Assembly: GCF_014650775.1 (NCBI RefSeq)
Contig: NZ_BMVP01000011.1
Span: forward strand, 156,333-220,332
DNA: 64,000 nucleotides
Direction: 5' to 3'
From: Streptomyces cirratus
Lineage (GTDB): Bacteria > Actinomycetota > Actinomycetes > Streptomycetales > Streptomycetaceae
This document shows positions 23,058 through 32,504 of this stretch, piece after piece; position 1 is the first letter of the stretch, and each line of letters starts with the position of its first letter. Position numbers and translations under genes: made by a program. The notes beneath the pieces were generated by a model that was not told the DNA's origin, did no database searches, and was given only the letters and a program-made list of their open reading frames with translations.

Positions 23058-24140
23058 TCAGACGCCCGCGTACGAGTGCTTGCCGTTGAGCAGGATGTTC
23101 ACGCCGTAGTAGTTCCAGATCCAGCAGGCGAAGGCGAACAGCGCCAGGTAGGCGGCCTTGCGGCCCTTCCAGCCCGCCGTGGCCCGCGCGTGCAGGTAGC
23201 AGGCGTACGCCACCCACGTCACGAAGGACCAGACCTCCTTGGGGTCCCAGCCCCAGTAGCGGCCCCACGCGTCGCCCGCCCAGATCGCGCCCGCGATGAT
23301 CGTGAAGGTCCACAGCGGGAAGAAAGCCGCGTTGATCCGGTACGAGAACTTGTCGAGCGTGGCGGCCGAGGGCAGGCGCTCCATGACCGAGGTCGCGAAG
23401 CGGCCCGGCTGCTCGCCGCGCTCGATCCGGGCTTCGTACCCGTCGCGGAACAGGTACAGCAGCGTGCCGGTCGCACCGATGTAGAAGACGGCGCCGCAGA
23501 TGATGGCGGTGGAGACGTGGATCCACAGCCAGTACGAGTGCAGGGCCGGGACCAGCTGGTCGCTCGCCGTGTACAGCCAGGTGGTGGCGATTCCCAGGTC
23601 CAGCAGGACGGTCGTGACCAGGATCAGACCCATCCAGCGGACGTTCTTCTTCAGGAGCAGCAGGATCAGGTACGCGCCGACGGCCACCGTGGAGAAGGTG
23701 AGCGAGAACTCGTACATGTTGCCCCAGGGGGCCCGCTTCACCGAGGTCGCGCGCGCGACGACACCGGCCGCCTCGATGAGGAACGCGAGCGCGGTCAGGG
23801 AGACCGCGATCCGTCCGTAGAGGTCGCCCTGCTCGGTGCCGCCGGCGGCGCCGGGGCCGTCGGGGACGTCACGGGTGCCGGCGGCGGAACGGGTGACGAC
23901 CTTCGGACGGTCGAGGACCGCGGTGCTGCCGCCCTTCCCGCGCACCTGCACGGCCGGGGCGCCGGCGGCCTGGGCCCCGGTCAGCGCGGCGGCCGTACGG
24001 CCGACCTTGCTGCGGCTACCGAAGATCCACTCGGCGATGTGGGCGAGGAAGGCGAGCGTGTAGACCGCCATCGACGAATAGACCAGGTAGTTGCTGATCT
24101 GGGCCAGGTTCTCATTGGCCTCGGCTGCGAGCGGCGTCAT
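23058..24140 (-). CDS. ccsB: Cytochrome c biogenesis protein CcsB/CcsA (haem handling)
   Basis: 360 residues. It is a polytopic membrane protein with the tryptophan-rich haem-handling WWD motif region WGRYWGWDPKEVWSFVTW and conserved membrane histidines (for example in HVSTAIICGA). It is the haem-delivery partner of ResB in system II cytochrome c maturation. Its ATG at 24140 overlaps the resB stop (ATGA). A Pro/Ala/Thr-rich cytoplasmic linker lies at about 45-85. Confidence 0.95.
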   Translation of the reverse strand: MTPLAAEANENLAQISNYLVYSSMAVYTLAFLAHIAEWIFGSRSKVGRTAAALTGAQAAGAPAVQVRGKGGSTAVLDRPKVVTRSAAGTRDVPDGPGAAGGTEQGDLYGRIAVSLTALAFLIEAAGVVARATSVKRAPWGNMYEFSLTFSTVAVGAYLILLLLKKNVRWMGLILVTTVLLDLGIATTWLYTASDQLVPALHSYWLWIHVSTAIICGAVFYIGATGTLLYLFRDGYEARIERGEQPGRFATSVMERLPSAATLDKFSYRINAAFFPLWTFTIIAGAIWAGDAWGRYWGWDPKEVWSFVTWVAYACYLHARATAGWKGRKAAYLALFAFACWIWNYYGVNILLNGKHSYAGV

Positions 24141-25849
24141 CCGCGCTCCCCTTCAACGTTTTCCTTGACAGGTCGGTCGGGCGCGGTGGGCGCCTGCTGG
24201 TGGAGCGCGGCGGCGAGCGCGGCCAGCTCCTCCGGGAGCTTGGTGGACTCGCTGCGGCCGAGACCGGCCATCTCCACGACGGTCACCCCGTCCTCGCCCG
24301 CGGTCGCCCGGACCCAGATCCGGCGGCGCTGGATGAACAGGGAGCCGGCCAGGCCGCCGATGGCGGCGATGGCGCCGGCGAGGGCGAGGCCGCTGCCGGG
24401 CTGGTGGGTGATCGAGAAGGTGGCCCAGCGCTCGATGCCCTCGAACTTCACGGTGCCCGCGCCGCCCGGCAGGGTCATCGTCTCCCCGGGCAGCATCTTC
24501 TGCTTGAACAGCTGGCCCGAGTCGTCCTTGAACATCTGCATCTTCGACGTGTCGAGCTGGTAGACGTTCTGCGGCAGACCCGAGTCCACGCCGAGGCTGC
24601 CGTGCCAGGCGCTGAGCATGAGCGCCGGGAAGTCGAGGTCGGGGAACTGGGAGAACATCGTCCCCTTGCCCTCGCCCGCGTACGTCGGCACGAACATGGC
24701 GCCGAAGCCGAGCTGTTCCTTCTTGCCGTCCTTGTCCTTGTAGCCGTCGGTGACCTTGATGGCTCCGGAGGAGGTGAGGTTGGAGTCCTGCGGGAGCATC
24801 GGCACGGCGTCCTTGAAGATCACCTTGCCGGTGGGGTCGGTCACCGAGACGACCGGCGCGTAGCCGTGGCCGAGGAGGTAGACCTTGGAGCCGTCGACCT
24901 CCAGCGGCTTGTTGACCTCGATCTCGCGCTTGTGCGGTGCCCCGTTAGCGCCCTCGCGGAAGGTGACGTACGCCTTGAAGTCGCGGGCGGTGCCCTTCTG
25001 CGGGCCGGTCTTCGCGTACGAGGCGTCGAACCGGTCCAGGGTGAAGGAGAACGGCGGGAGGTCGTCGGGGGTGAAGAAGGACCCGGACTTGAAGTCGTCG
25101 TACTGGGTGAGCGTGTTGGAGAAGCCCTTGCCGCGCAGGACGAGCTTGCCGCCCTCGGACTTGTAGAGCTGCCCCCAGGCGAAGGCCACCAGCATGACGA
25201 TCAGGGCGATGTGGAAGGCCAGGTTGCCCGCCTCGCGCAGGTAGCCCTTCTCGGCGGCCACGGAGCTCGCGCCCGTCTCGGTGCGGAAGCGGCTGCCGCC
25301 CAGCACCTTCCCGGCCGCCGCGACGACCTCGTCGGCGGGCTTGTCCGTACGCCACGTCGTGTACGCGGGCAGCCGGTCGAGCCGCTTGGGGGCGCGGGGC
25401 GGGCGGCCGCGGAGCTGGCCGACGAACTGCCAGGAGCGGGGCAGGATGCAGCCGATCAGCGAGATGAACAGCAGCAGGTAGATCGCGGAGAACCACACCG
25501 AGCTGTAGACGTCGAAGAGCTGGAGCTTCTCGGCGACCGTCACCCACGAGGCGTGCTCGCGCTTCCAGGTGGCGACCTTCATCGCGTCGACCTGGGTCTG
25601 CGGGATGAGCGAGCCGGGAATGGAGGCCAGGGAGAGCAGGAACAGCAGGATCAGGGCCACCCGCATGGAGGTGAGCTGGCGCCAGAACCAGCGCAGCCAG
25701 CCGAGCACGCCGATGCCCACCGGGCCGCCGGGGGCGTCCTCCAGGGGGGCGGTGGACAGCTGCGCCCCGGCGGCGGCGTCTTCGTCACCGCGCGCGGACG
25801 CGGCGGGTTGCTGGGACGCCTCGGGGGACGCCTTGTCGGTCGTACTCAT
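24137..25849 (-). CDS. resB: Cytochrome c biogenesis protein ResB
   Basis: 570 residues. Hydrophobic helices appear near the N-terminus (MRVALILLFLLSLASIPGS) and in the middle (LAFHIALIVMLVAFAWGQLY), with a large extracellular domain between the latter and the last helix LALAGAIAAIGGLAGSLFI. With CcsB it attaches haem to apocytochrome c outside the membrane. It starts 13 bases after the ccdA stop and overlaps ccsB. The C-terminal tail is acidic and Ala-rich. Confidence 0.95.
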   Translation of the reverse strand: MSTTDKASPEASQQPAASARGDEDAAAGAQLSTAPLEDAPGGPVGIGVLGWLRWFWRQLTSMRVALILLFLLSLASIPGSLIPQTQVDAMKVATWKREHASWVTVAEKLQLFDVYSSVWFSAIYLLLFISLIGCILPRSWQFVGQLRGRPPRAPKRLDRLPAYTTWRTDKPADEVVAAAGKVLGGSRFRTETGASSVAAEKGYLREAGNLAFHIALIVMLVAFAWGQLYKSEGGKLVLRGKGFSNTLTQYDDFKSGSFFTPDDLPPFSFTLDRFDASYAKTGPQKGTARDFKAYVTFREGANGAPHKREIEVNKPLEVDGSKVYLLGHGYAPVVSVTDPTGKVIFKDAVPMLPQDSNLTSSGAIKVTDGYKDKDGKKEQLGFGAMFVPTYAGEGKGTMFSQFPDLDFPALMLSAWHGSLGVDSGLPQNVYQLDTSKMQMFKDDSGQLFKQKMLPGETMTLPGGAGTVKFEGIERWATFSITHQPGSGLALAGAIAAIGGLAGSLFIQRRRIWVRATAGEDGVTVVEMAGLGRSESTKLPEELAALAAALHQQAPTAPDRPVKENVEGERG

Positions 25850-25862
25850 GTCCGTGTAGTCC

Positions 25863-26651
25863 TCAGATCCCCACCGTGAAGCCGTTGGTCCAGCTCTGCA
25901 TGTCGCTGATGAGCGTGCCCCACCAACCTGTGACGAGGAGCAGCCCGGTGACGATCAGCATGCCGCCGCCGATCCGCATCACCCACGCATAGTGCTGCTT
26001 CACCCACCCGAACGCGCCGAGCGCCTTGCGGAACGCGAGCGCCGTGAGGATGAACGGCACCCCGAGCCCCAGGCAGAACACCGTGGTCAGCAGGGCGCCA
26101 CGGCCCGCCGTCGCCTGGTCGATGGAGAGCGTGTTGACGGCGGCGAGGGTCGGACCCATGCAGGGGGTCCACCCGACGCCGAAGAGTACGCCGAGCAGCG
26201 GCGCGCCGATCAGTCCGGCGGCCGGCTTCTTGTGGAAGCGGAACTCGCGCATCGTCAGGCCGGGGATCGCCCCCATGAAGAACAGGCCGAGCACGATCAC
26301 CAGGCCGCCCAGGACCCGGGCTATGACGTCCTTGTTCTCGGCGAGGGTGTCCCCGAAGTAGCCGAAGAGCGCGCCGGTCGAGACGAAGACCGCCGTGAAG
26401 CCGAGGACGAACAGGCTCGCCCCGGCCAGCATCCGGCCGCGCCGGGCCTCGGCGAGGTCGGCGCCGCCCACTCCGGTGACGTAGGAGAGGTAGCCGGGGA
26501 CGAGCGGCAGCACGCAGGGCGAGAAGAAGGAGACCAGGCCGGCCAGGAGGGACAGGGGCAGCGCGAGCAGCAGCGCCCCGTTGAGGACGGTGGTGTTCAC
26601 GCCGGTCGCGTCGGCGGCGAGGAGGTGGAGCCCGGTGACCACGTCGGTCAC
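25863..26651 (-). CDS. ccdA: Cytochrome c biogenesis protein CcdA (thiol-redox transporter)
   Basis: 262 residues from GTG 26651, overlapping the TlpA stop by GTGA. Six membrane helices. The redox cysteines are in FSPCVLPLVPGY and GWTPCMGPTL. It passes electrons from cytoplasmic thioredoxin to the extracellular thioredoxin-like lipoprotein encoded just upstream, to keep apocytochrome c CxxCH cysteines reduced. Confidence 0.95.
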   Translation of the reverse strand: MTDVVTGLHLLAADATGVNTTVLNGALLLALPLSLLAGLVSFFSPCVLPLVPGYLSYVTGVGGADLAEARRGRMLAGASLFVLGFTAVFVSTGALFGYFGDTLAENKDVIARVLGGLVIVLGLFFMGAIPGLTMREFRFHKKPAAGLIGAPLLGVLFGVGWTPCMGPTLAAVNTLSIDQATAGRGALLTTVFCLGLGVPFILTALAFRKALGAFGWVKQHYAWVMRIGGGMLIVTGLLLVTGWWGTLISDMQSWTNGFTVGI

Positions 26652-27277
26652 TTCTCCGCGAGCAGCGGGTCGATCATCGAGCGCAGCTGGGTCTCGTTGA
26701 GCGCGACCAGCGTGCGGGCGGCGATCTTGCCCTCCTTGTCGAGGACGACGGTGGAGGGGATCGACTGCGGGTTCAGCGTGCCCTTGGGGAAGCGGAGGAT
26801 CAGCCGGCCGTCGGGGTCGTAGAGGCTCGGGTAGGTGATCCCGAAGTTCTCCTCGAAGGCGGTGGCGTTCTGCTTGCTGTTGTCGCGGATGTTCAGGCCG
26901 ACGAAGGCGACGTCCTGGCCGGCGTCGGTCAGCTCCTTCGACACCTTCGCGAAGTAGGGGGCTTCGGCCCGGCAGGGCGGGCACCAGGAGCCCCAGACGT
27001 TGAGGACGACGACCTTGCCCTTGAGGGTGGTCGTGTCGAGCGTCTTGCCGTCGACCGTCTCGCCGTCGAGCTTGGGGGCCTGGGTGCGCTCGCCCTTGGC
27101 GACGGTGGAGATGCCGCCGGCGCCCGCGACGTAGTTCCCGCCGGCGGAACCGGAGGGTTTGCTGCTGCCCGAATCGCCGCACGCCGTAAGGGTCAGGGCG
27201 CCCGCGAGGGTCATCGCGGTCAGCAGACTGACGCGGCCGCTGGTCGAGCGGCGGCGGGGGGCTTGGCCAAGGCTCAT
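26648..27277 (-). CDS. TlpA/ResA-type thioredoxin-fold lipoprotein
   Basis: 209 residues. A signal peptide ends in the lipobox LTAC with Cys about 33, so it is a membrane-anchored lipoprotein. The redox centre WCPPC is at about 98-102, followed by the cis-proline region IPSTVVLD. It is expected to reduce apocytochrome c and be re-reduced by CcdA. It is the first gene of the tlpA-ccdA-resB-ccsB operon, each pair overlapping or nearly touching. Confidence 0.95.
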   Translation of the reverse strand: MSLGQAPRRRSTSGRVSLLTAMTLAGALTLTACGDSGSSKPSGSAGGNYVAGAGGISTVAKGERTQAPKLDGETVDGKTLDTTTLKGKVVVLNVWGSWCPPCRAEAPYFAKVSKELTDAGQDVAFVGLNIRDNSKQNATAFEENFGITYPSLYDPDGRLILRFPKGTLNPQSIPSTVVLDKEGKIAARTLVALNETQLRSMIDPLLAEK

Positions 27278-27299
27278 GTGAAAAGTTTCGCATGACCGA

Positions 27300-27620
27300 T
27301 TTGCGGATCTTCCACGCCCCCCGGGCGTGTGTTAAGTCCCTGGTCAGCCGAGGGTGTGCCCTTGGGAGTCTCCTCGACGGCGTCCACGTAGATCCCGCCG
27401 TTCCACTCCTCGAAATGATTTCCGACGAACAGAGGGGCGCGGTTGCTCTCGTACGCCCGGGCGGCGCCCCCGAGGAGGCGGCGGTGCGCCCACCTCGTGG
27501 CCGTCCAGCCAGGTCTGGCGCACGTTCGTGGTGTGCAGCCGGGACGGCGCCGAAGGCCGACCCTTAGCACGGTCCAGGCCGAGCGGGCCCGAGACCGGCG
27601 GCCGGGGCCGGGAGCCCCGT
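27300..27620 (-). pseudogene. Possible remnant of a secreted-enzyme gene (polysaccharide deacetylase-like end)
   Basis: The 359 bases between the histidine phosphatase and tlpA hold no intact gene. One minus-strand frame reads YESNRAPLFVGNHFEEWNG and IYVDAVEE, which resembles the C-terminal end of actinobacterial secreted polysaccharide deacetylases. A different frame upstream reads TNVRQTWLDGHEVG. The frame switch and lack of a start suggest a decayed fragment. The identification rests on memory of the family and is tentative. Confidence 0.35.
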
Positions 27621-27636
27621 ACCGCCCGGTCGGCAA

Positions 27637-28326
27637 CTACGCGCCGAAGGCCTTCGACTTCCCCTTCACCGGCTTGGCGCCCGCCAGCAGGTGCGCCGGG
27701 ACCAGGTCCCGGGCCGGCTCGCTGTAGCCCACCGACACCAGCGCGTCGCCCTGGAACGTGAACGACGTCAGCGAAGCCAGCGTGCACTGACGCCGGCGCG
27801 GGTCGTGCCACAGCCGCCGCTTCTCCGCGAAGCTGCGCACGATCCAGATCGGCAGCTGGTGGCTCACCGCCACCGCCTCGTGCCCGCGCGCCGCGTCCCG
27901 CGCCGCCTCCAGCGCGCTCATCATCCGCACGACCTGCTCGACGTACGGCTCGCCCCAGGACGGCTTGAACGGGTTCGTCAGGTGCTTCCAGTTCGCCGGC
28001 TTGCGCAGCGCCCCGTCACCGACACCGAAGGTCTTGCCCTCGAAGACGTTCCCCGCCTCCAGCAGCCGCGCATCGGTGGCCAGGTCCAGGCCGTGCGCCT
28101 TGGCGACCGGTGCGGCCGTCTCCTGCGCCCGCTCCAGCGGGGAGGACACCACGTACGTGATGTCCCGGGACTGGAGGTGCTCCGCGACCCGCTCGGCCAT
28201 CTGGCGGCCCAGCTCGGACAGGTGGTAGCCGGAGCGGCGACCGTAGAGCACGCCGTCCGGGTTGTGCACCTCGCCGTGCCGCATCAGGTGGACGACGGTG
28301 ATCTCGCCCGGCGTGCTGCTGCTCAT
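27637..28326 (-). CDS. Histidine phosphatase (phosphoglycerate-mutase-like)
   Basis: 229 residues from ATG 28326, overlapping the hemL stop (ATGA). The phosphohistidine motif LMRHGEVHN opens the protein, with the second histidine in AVAVSHQLPIW. It belongs to the broad-specificity histidine phosphatase superfamily (PgmB/CobC-like). Coupling to hemL is conserved in streptomycetes as far as I recall, but the substrate is unknown. Confidence 0.92.
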   Translation of the reverse strand: MSSSTPGEITVVHLMRHGEVHNPDGVLYGRRSGYHLSELGRQMAERVAEHLQSRDITYVVSSPLERAQETAAPVAKAHGLDLATDARLLEAGNVFEGKTFGVGDGALRKPANWKHLTNPFKPSWGEPYVEQVVRMMSALEAARDAARGHEAVAVSHQLPIWIVRSFAEKRRLWHDPRRRQCTLASLTSFTFQGDALVSVGYSEPARDLVPAHLLAGAKPVKGKSKAFGA

Positions 28327-29645
28327 GCGGCGGCCTCCGCGGCGGCGCGGGCGGCGGCGGGCAGGGCGGCGGCGATGCGCTCGACGGCCTGCTCGTCGTG
28401 GGCGGTGGACACGAACCACGACTCGAACGCCGACGGCGGAAGGTAGACGCCCTGCGCCAGCATCGAGTGGAAGAACCCGTTGAAGCGGAAGGCGTCCTGC
28501 TTCTTCGCGTCGTCGTAGTTCTTCACCTCGTCCTCGGTGAAGAACACGGAGAACATGTTGGAGGCGGTCTGCACCCGGTGCGCGACGCCCTCCTTGGTCA
28601 GCGCCTCGGTGACCAGGCCCTGGATCTGCTTCGACACCGCGTCGACCTTGTCGTACGCCGCCTCGTCCAGCAGCCGCAGCTGCGCGAGACCGGCGGCGGT
28701 GGCGACCGGGTTACCGGAGAGCGTGCCCGCCTGGTAGACCGGGCCGGCCGGGGCCAGGTGGCCCATCACGTCGGCGCGGCCGCCGAACGCCGCGGCCGGG
28801 AAACCGCCGCCCATGACCTTGCCGAAGGTCATCAGGTCCGGCTTGACGCCGTCGACCCCGTACCAGCCGGCGCGGGAGGTACGGAAGCCCGTCATCACCT
28901 CGTCGGAGATGTACAGGGCGCCGTTCTCGCGGCACAGGTCGGCCAGGCCCTGGTTGAAGCCCTCGCCGGGGGTGACCACGCCCATGTTGCCGGGCGCGGC
29001 CTCGGTGATCACACAGGCGATCTCACCGGGGTGCGCGGCGAACGCCGCCCGGACCGCCTCCAGGTCGTTGTAGGGGAGCACGATCGTGTCGCCGGCCTGC
29101 GCACCCGTGACACCCGGGGTGTCGGGGAGCGCGAAGGTCGCGAGCCCGGAACCGGCGGAGGCCAGCAGGGCGTCGACGTGACCGTGGTAGCAGCCGGCGA
29201 ACTTGACGACCTTGGCGCGGCCGGTGAAACCGCGGGCCAGCCGGATCGCGGACATGGTCGCCTCGGTGCCGGACGACACCAGGCGCACCTGCTCCACGGG
29301 CTCGATGCGCGCCACGATCTCCTCGGCGAGCGCGACCTCGCCCTCGCCCGGCGTGCCGAAGGACGTGCCGCGGGCGACGGCGGCCTGAACCGCCTCGATC
29401 ACGGCGGGGTGGGAATGGCCGAGGATCATCGGTCCCCACGAGCAGACCAGGTCGACGTACTCGCGGCCGTCGGCATCGGTCAGATACGGACCGGTACCAG
29501 ACACCATGAACCTGGGCGTACCCCCCACGGCGCGGAAGGCGCGCACGGGAGAGTTCACGCCGCCGGGCGTCACTACGGACGCGCGCGTAAACAGGTTCTG
29601 CGAGACTGGGGCTTCATACGGATACGGGTAGCTCACACCAGCCAT
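28323..29645 (-). CDS. hemL: Glutamate-1-semialdehyde 2,1-aminomutase
   Basis: 440 residues. It is a PLP-dependent class III aminotransferase-fold enzyme with the PLP-lysine region DLMTFGKVMGGGFPAAAFGG and the N-terminal block TPGGVNSPVRAF, both diagnostic. It converts glutamate-1-semialdehyde to 5-aminolevulinate, the step after HemA. The remaining hem genes are at 46-52 kb. It is first in a coupled pair with a histidine phosphatase, close to the cytochrome c maturation operon. Confidence 0.97.
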   Translation of the reverse strand: MAGVSYPYPYEAPVSQNLFTRASVVTPGGVNSPVRAFRAVGGTPRFMVSGTGPYLTDADGREYVDLVCSWGPMILGHSHPAVIEAVQAAVARGTSFGTPGEGEVALAEEIVARIEPVEQVRLVSSGTEATMSAIRLARGFTGRAKVVKFAGCYHGHVDALLASAGSGLATFALPDTPGVTGAQAGDTIVLPYNDLEAVRAAFAAHPGEIACVITEAAPGNMGVVTPGEGFNQGLADLCRENGALYISDEVMTGFRTSRAGWYGVDGVKPDLMTFGKVMGGGFPAAAFGGRADVMGHLAPAGPVYQAGTLSGNPVATAAGLAQLRLLDEAAYDKVDAVSKQIQGLVTEALTKEGVAHRVQTASNMFSVFFTEDEVKNYDDAKKQDAFRFNGFFHSMLAQGVYLPPSAFESWFVSTAHDEQAVERIAAALPAAARAAAEAAA

Positions 29646-29778
29646 GGTCTCAGAGGCCGCGACAGACTTGCGGACGGGCGTTTCACCGCGCCACCCCGGG
29701 GGAGGTCACTGCCATGATGATCAGGCTGCGTGGCGGGGGCCGCGGGGCCGGGGCAGGCAATACCAGTCGGGTGGAGAT

Positions 29779-30378
29779 ATGCAACGCGGTGGTGGACCGG
29801 GCGAGGGTACGGACGGCCTGGACCCGCAGCGCGCCCGTGATGCCCGCCGTCGCGGCAAGCACCGGCGGCGCGGAACCGAGGCCGCCGATGCGGCACCCGA
29901 ACCCATCGTGCCGCCGGACGCGCTGCCCAAGGGCCGTGGCATGGGGGTGACCTACAAGTACTTCGGTGCCCCGGACGGCGCGACGGCGGCGCGGGTGCCC
30001 GTCACCATGCGGCCGGAGGAGCTCGGCGGGGACGAGCTGGGCATGGGCGGCCTGTTCACCAAGATCAAGCCGGAGACCATGGCGGCGATGGTCCTGACCG
30101 GCATCGAAGGCATACCCCTGCACAAGGTGCCCCCGCTGGAACTGGTCGTCCTGCACCCCGACTACGCGGTGGTCAAGCTCCCGATGACGGTGGTCGACCC
30201 GCTGCGCGGGGTCGGCGAGGAGTCGGTCGGCGCGGCGGCCTTCATCTGGTCCACGGTCCCCGACCGCGGGGGGCCGAGCGACGCGTTCAACGTCTACCAG
30301 CTCCTGCACGAATGGCAGGACTTCTCCCACCGCCTGCACGAGGCGGGCCACCAGGCGTACTGCCTCGTCTGGCCGTGA
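29779..30378 (+). CDS. Conserved protein of unknown function
   Basis: About 199 residues from ATG 29779, with GGAG only two bases before it; ATG 29941 (MGVTYKYFG) is the other likely start. The first 50 residues are basic and poorly structured. The rest is a compact conserved region: MRPEELGGDELGMGGLFTK, GIEGIPLHKVPPLEL and FIWSTVPDRGG. It is divergent from hemL. I recall similar proteins in streptomycetes without a known role. Confidence 0.75.
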   Translation: MQRGGGPGEGTDGLDPQRARDARRRGKHRRRGTEAADAAPEPIVPPDALPKGRGMGVTYKYFGAPDGATAARVPVTMRPEELGGDELGMGGLFTKIKPETMAAMVLTGIEGIPLHKVPPLELVVLHPDYAVVKLPMTVVDPLRGVGEESVGAAAFIWSTVPDRGGPSDAFNVYQLLHEWQDFSHRLHEAGHQAYCLVWP

Positions 30379-30387
30379 CGCCCGGCC

Positions 30388-31428
30388 TCACCCGGTGAGG
30401 ATCTTGAGGGCGCGCTCGCGCAGCGGGGCCAGCCGGACGCGGGGGGCGCCGTTGTGGACGGCGTTGGTGGCGATGACCACGTAGCGGCCGGTGGCGGGGG
30501 CGAGGTAGAGGCTCGTCCCGGTGAAGCCGTGGTGGTAGGCGACCGTTCCGCCGGCGGCGAGGACCCAGCCCAGGCCCCGGTAGAGGCCCGGCTCGATCTC
30601 GGCCTGCGGGGCGAGGCTCTCGCGCAGCCACAGGGTGAGCGGGCTGGTTTCGTGCGGGTCCCCGTGGCCGCCCAGCAGGTGCTCTGCGTACGTGGCGAGG
30701 TCGGTGGCGGGCGCGAAGACCCCGGCGTGGCCGGCGACGCCACCCATCGTCGCGGCGTTCTCGTCGTGCGCCACGCCCCACAGGCGGTCGTGGCCGTCGG
30801 GGTGCTCGGTCGGCGCGACGTCCGGAGCCTGGGGGACCGGGCCGTAGCCGGTGCGGCCCATGCCCAGCTCGGCCCAGAAGTCGGCGGCCAGGCGGTCCAG
30901 CGGCCTGCCGGCGACGTGGGCGAGGGCCAGGCCGAGCAGGATGTAACCGCGGTTGACGTAGCGGTGGGTGCCGGGGAGGTTCTCCATCAGCTCGTGGCAG
31001 ATCAGCTCGTGCAGCGGCCTGGAGGTGAGGTCGTAGAGGTCGAGGCGGGTGGCGGCCTGGAGACCGCCGGTGTGTGACAGCAGCTGGCGCATGGTGGCTT
31101 CGCCGCTGGGCATGGGGCCGTCCATCGGCGGCAGGTAGGCCCTCACCGGGGTGTCGAGGTCGAGCAGCCCGTCGGCGACGGCGCGGCCGACGAGCGGCCA
31201 GGTGGCCGTGACCTTCGTCAGCGAGGCCAGGTCGTAGACGGTGTTCTCGTCGGGGGCCTTGGGGTTGGTGTACGGGGAGACGACCCCGGCGGAGATCACG
31301 GTCCGCTCCCCCGTGGCCGTACCGCAGACGAGGACCCCGCCGGGAGTGGCGCGGGCGGCGACGATCTCGTCCAGCGTGTCCCGCAGCGCGTGGGTCTCGG
31401 CGGTCGTGAACGGTACGGCCTGGGTCAT
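30388..31428 (-). CDS. Serine hydrolase of the beta-lactamase/DD-peptidase family
   Basis: 346 residues from ATG 31428, five bases after GGAGG. The active-site SxxK is in LASLTKVTA (Ser about 69, Lys 72), the second motif is YVN at about 157, and the third lies near HHGFTGTS. There is no signal peptide, so it is probably cytoplasmic, as many class C-like esterases are. Function could be esterase or amidase rather than beta-lactamase. Confidence 0.92.
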   Translation of the reverse strand: MTQAVPFTTAETHALRDTLDEIVAARATPGGVLVCGTATGERTVISAGVVSPYTNPKAPDENTVYDLASLTKVTATWPLVGRAVADGLLDLDTPVRAYLPPMDGPMPSGEATMRQLLSHTGGLQAATRLDLYDLTSRPLHELICHELMENLPGTHRYVNRGYILLGLALAHVAGRPLDRLAADFWAELGMGRTGYGPVPQAPDVAPTEHPDGHDRLWGVAHDENAATMGGVAGHAGVFAPATDLATYAEHLLGGHGDPHETSPLTLWLRESLAPQAEIEPGLYRGLGWVLAAGGTVAYHHGFTGTSLYLAPATGRYVVIATNAVHNGAPRVRLAPLRERALKILTG

Positions 31429-31703
31429 CTCTGCCTCCGGGGTGGTGCGGTGCGGTGGTGATCTCCGCACTTAGCGTGGCCAGAGCGCGTCCGGCCCGCC
31501 CGTTGCCGCGCCGGACCACGCGCCGGGTCCCCCGGGCGGGTGGCCCCGCCCACCCCCGCCTCAGCGACGCAGGCGGTCTCCCCTCCTACGAACCCGTCAT
31601 CTCCCCCGACCCCCGCCCCGACCGGGACCCCGGGGGCGGGGGCCGGGGGGGCGGCCGCTGGAATTCCTCACCGGCCGCCGGAGGCTAATGGCATGCTGGC
31701 AGG

Positions 31704-32483
31704 GTGAACGGACCCGGCATTCAGCTCACCCTCGCGCCCGAACTGCACGTCTTCGCCGCGCCCAGCCGGCGCGCCGAGCGGGTGCCCACCGTGACCGACG
31801 GGGCCTCCAGCGTCGGGCACGTCGTCGAGTCCGCCGGCGTTCCGCTCACCGAGGTCGGCCGGCTGCTCGTGGACGGGCAGGAGGTGCCCGTCTCGTACGT
31901 GCCCCAAGCAGGCGAGCTGGTCGAGGTGTTCGGCGTGGACCGCCCCCAGCGGATCCCGCAGCGCAGCGACGACGGCACCCCCCTCCGGTTCCTCCTGGAC
32001 GTCCACCTCGGCACGCTCGCCCGCCGCCTGCGCCTGCTCGGAGTCGACGCCGCCTACGAGAACGAGGACATCGGGGACCCCGCCCTCGCCACCCGCTCCG
32101 CCGCCGAGCGCCGCGTCCTCCTCTCCCGCGACCGCGGCCTGCTGCGCCGCCGGGAGATCTTCGCCGGCGCGTACGTCTACAGCGACGACCCCGGCGAGCA
32201 ACTGCGCGACGTACTCAGCCGCTTCGCACCGCACCTCGCGCCCTGGACCCGCTGCACCGCCTGCAACGGGCCGCTCCACGAAGCCGACAAGGACAGCGTG
32301 GGCGACCGCCTCCAGCACGGCACGCAGCGCTCCTACGACGTGTTCGCCCAGTGCACCGACTGCGAGCGCGTGTACTGGCGCGGCGCCCACCACGCCCGCC
32401 TGGAGCGGATCGTCTCCGACGCCCTCGCCGAATTCGGCCACGGCGACGGCGACGGCCACGGCGACGGCGACGCCGCCGCGTGA
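31704..32483 (+). CDS. Mut7-C RNase-like protein with ubiquitin-fold N-terminus
   Basis: 259 residues from GTG 31704. The N-terminal part (about 8-80) resembles the Mut7-C ubiquitin-like domain. The C-terminal part (about 90-245) is the Mut7-C PIN-like RNase domain: RFLLDVHLGTLARRLRLLG, LSRDRGLLRR, and the zinc ribbon CTACNGPL...CTDCERVYW. The tail is a Gly-Asp-Gly-His repeat. It is predicted to bind or cut RNA; targets are unknown. The preceding 275 bases hold no gene and are G/C-run rich. Confidence 0.9.
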   Translation: MNGPGIQLTLAPELHVFAAPSRRAERVPTVTDGASSVGHVVESAGVPLTEVGRLLVDGQEVPVSYVPQAGELVEVFGVDRPQRIPQRSDDGTPLRFLLDVHLGTLARRLRLLGVDAAYENEDIGDPALATRSAAERRVLLSRDRGLLRRREIFAGAYVYSDDPGEQLRDVLSRFAPHLAPWTRCTACNGPLHEADKDSVGDRLQHGTQRSYDVFAQCTDCERVYWRGAHHARLERIVSDALAEFGHGDGDGHGDGDAAA

Positions 32484-32504
32484 GGTGCGGCAGACTGCCG
32501 GGGC

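Noticed and set aside
27274..27636. Intact 120-codon gene whose stop overlaps tlpA by ATGA
   Set aside because: The only protein-like stretch is a short segment resembling the end of a larger enzyme. The rest is shadow sequence, so it is treated as a remnant.
31704..32483. Toxin-antitoxin toxin (PIN domain)
   Set aside because: The domain layout is Mut7-C with an N-terminal ubiquitin-like part, and no small antitoxin gene precedes it.
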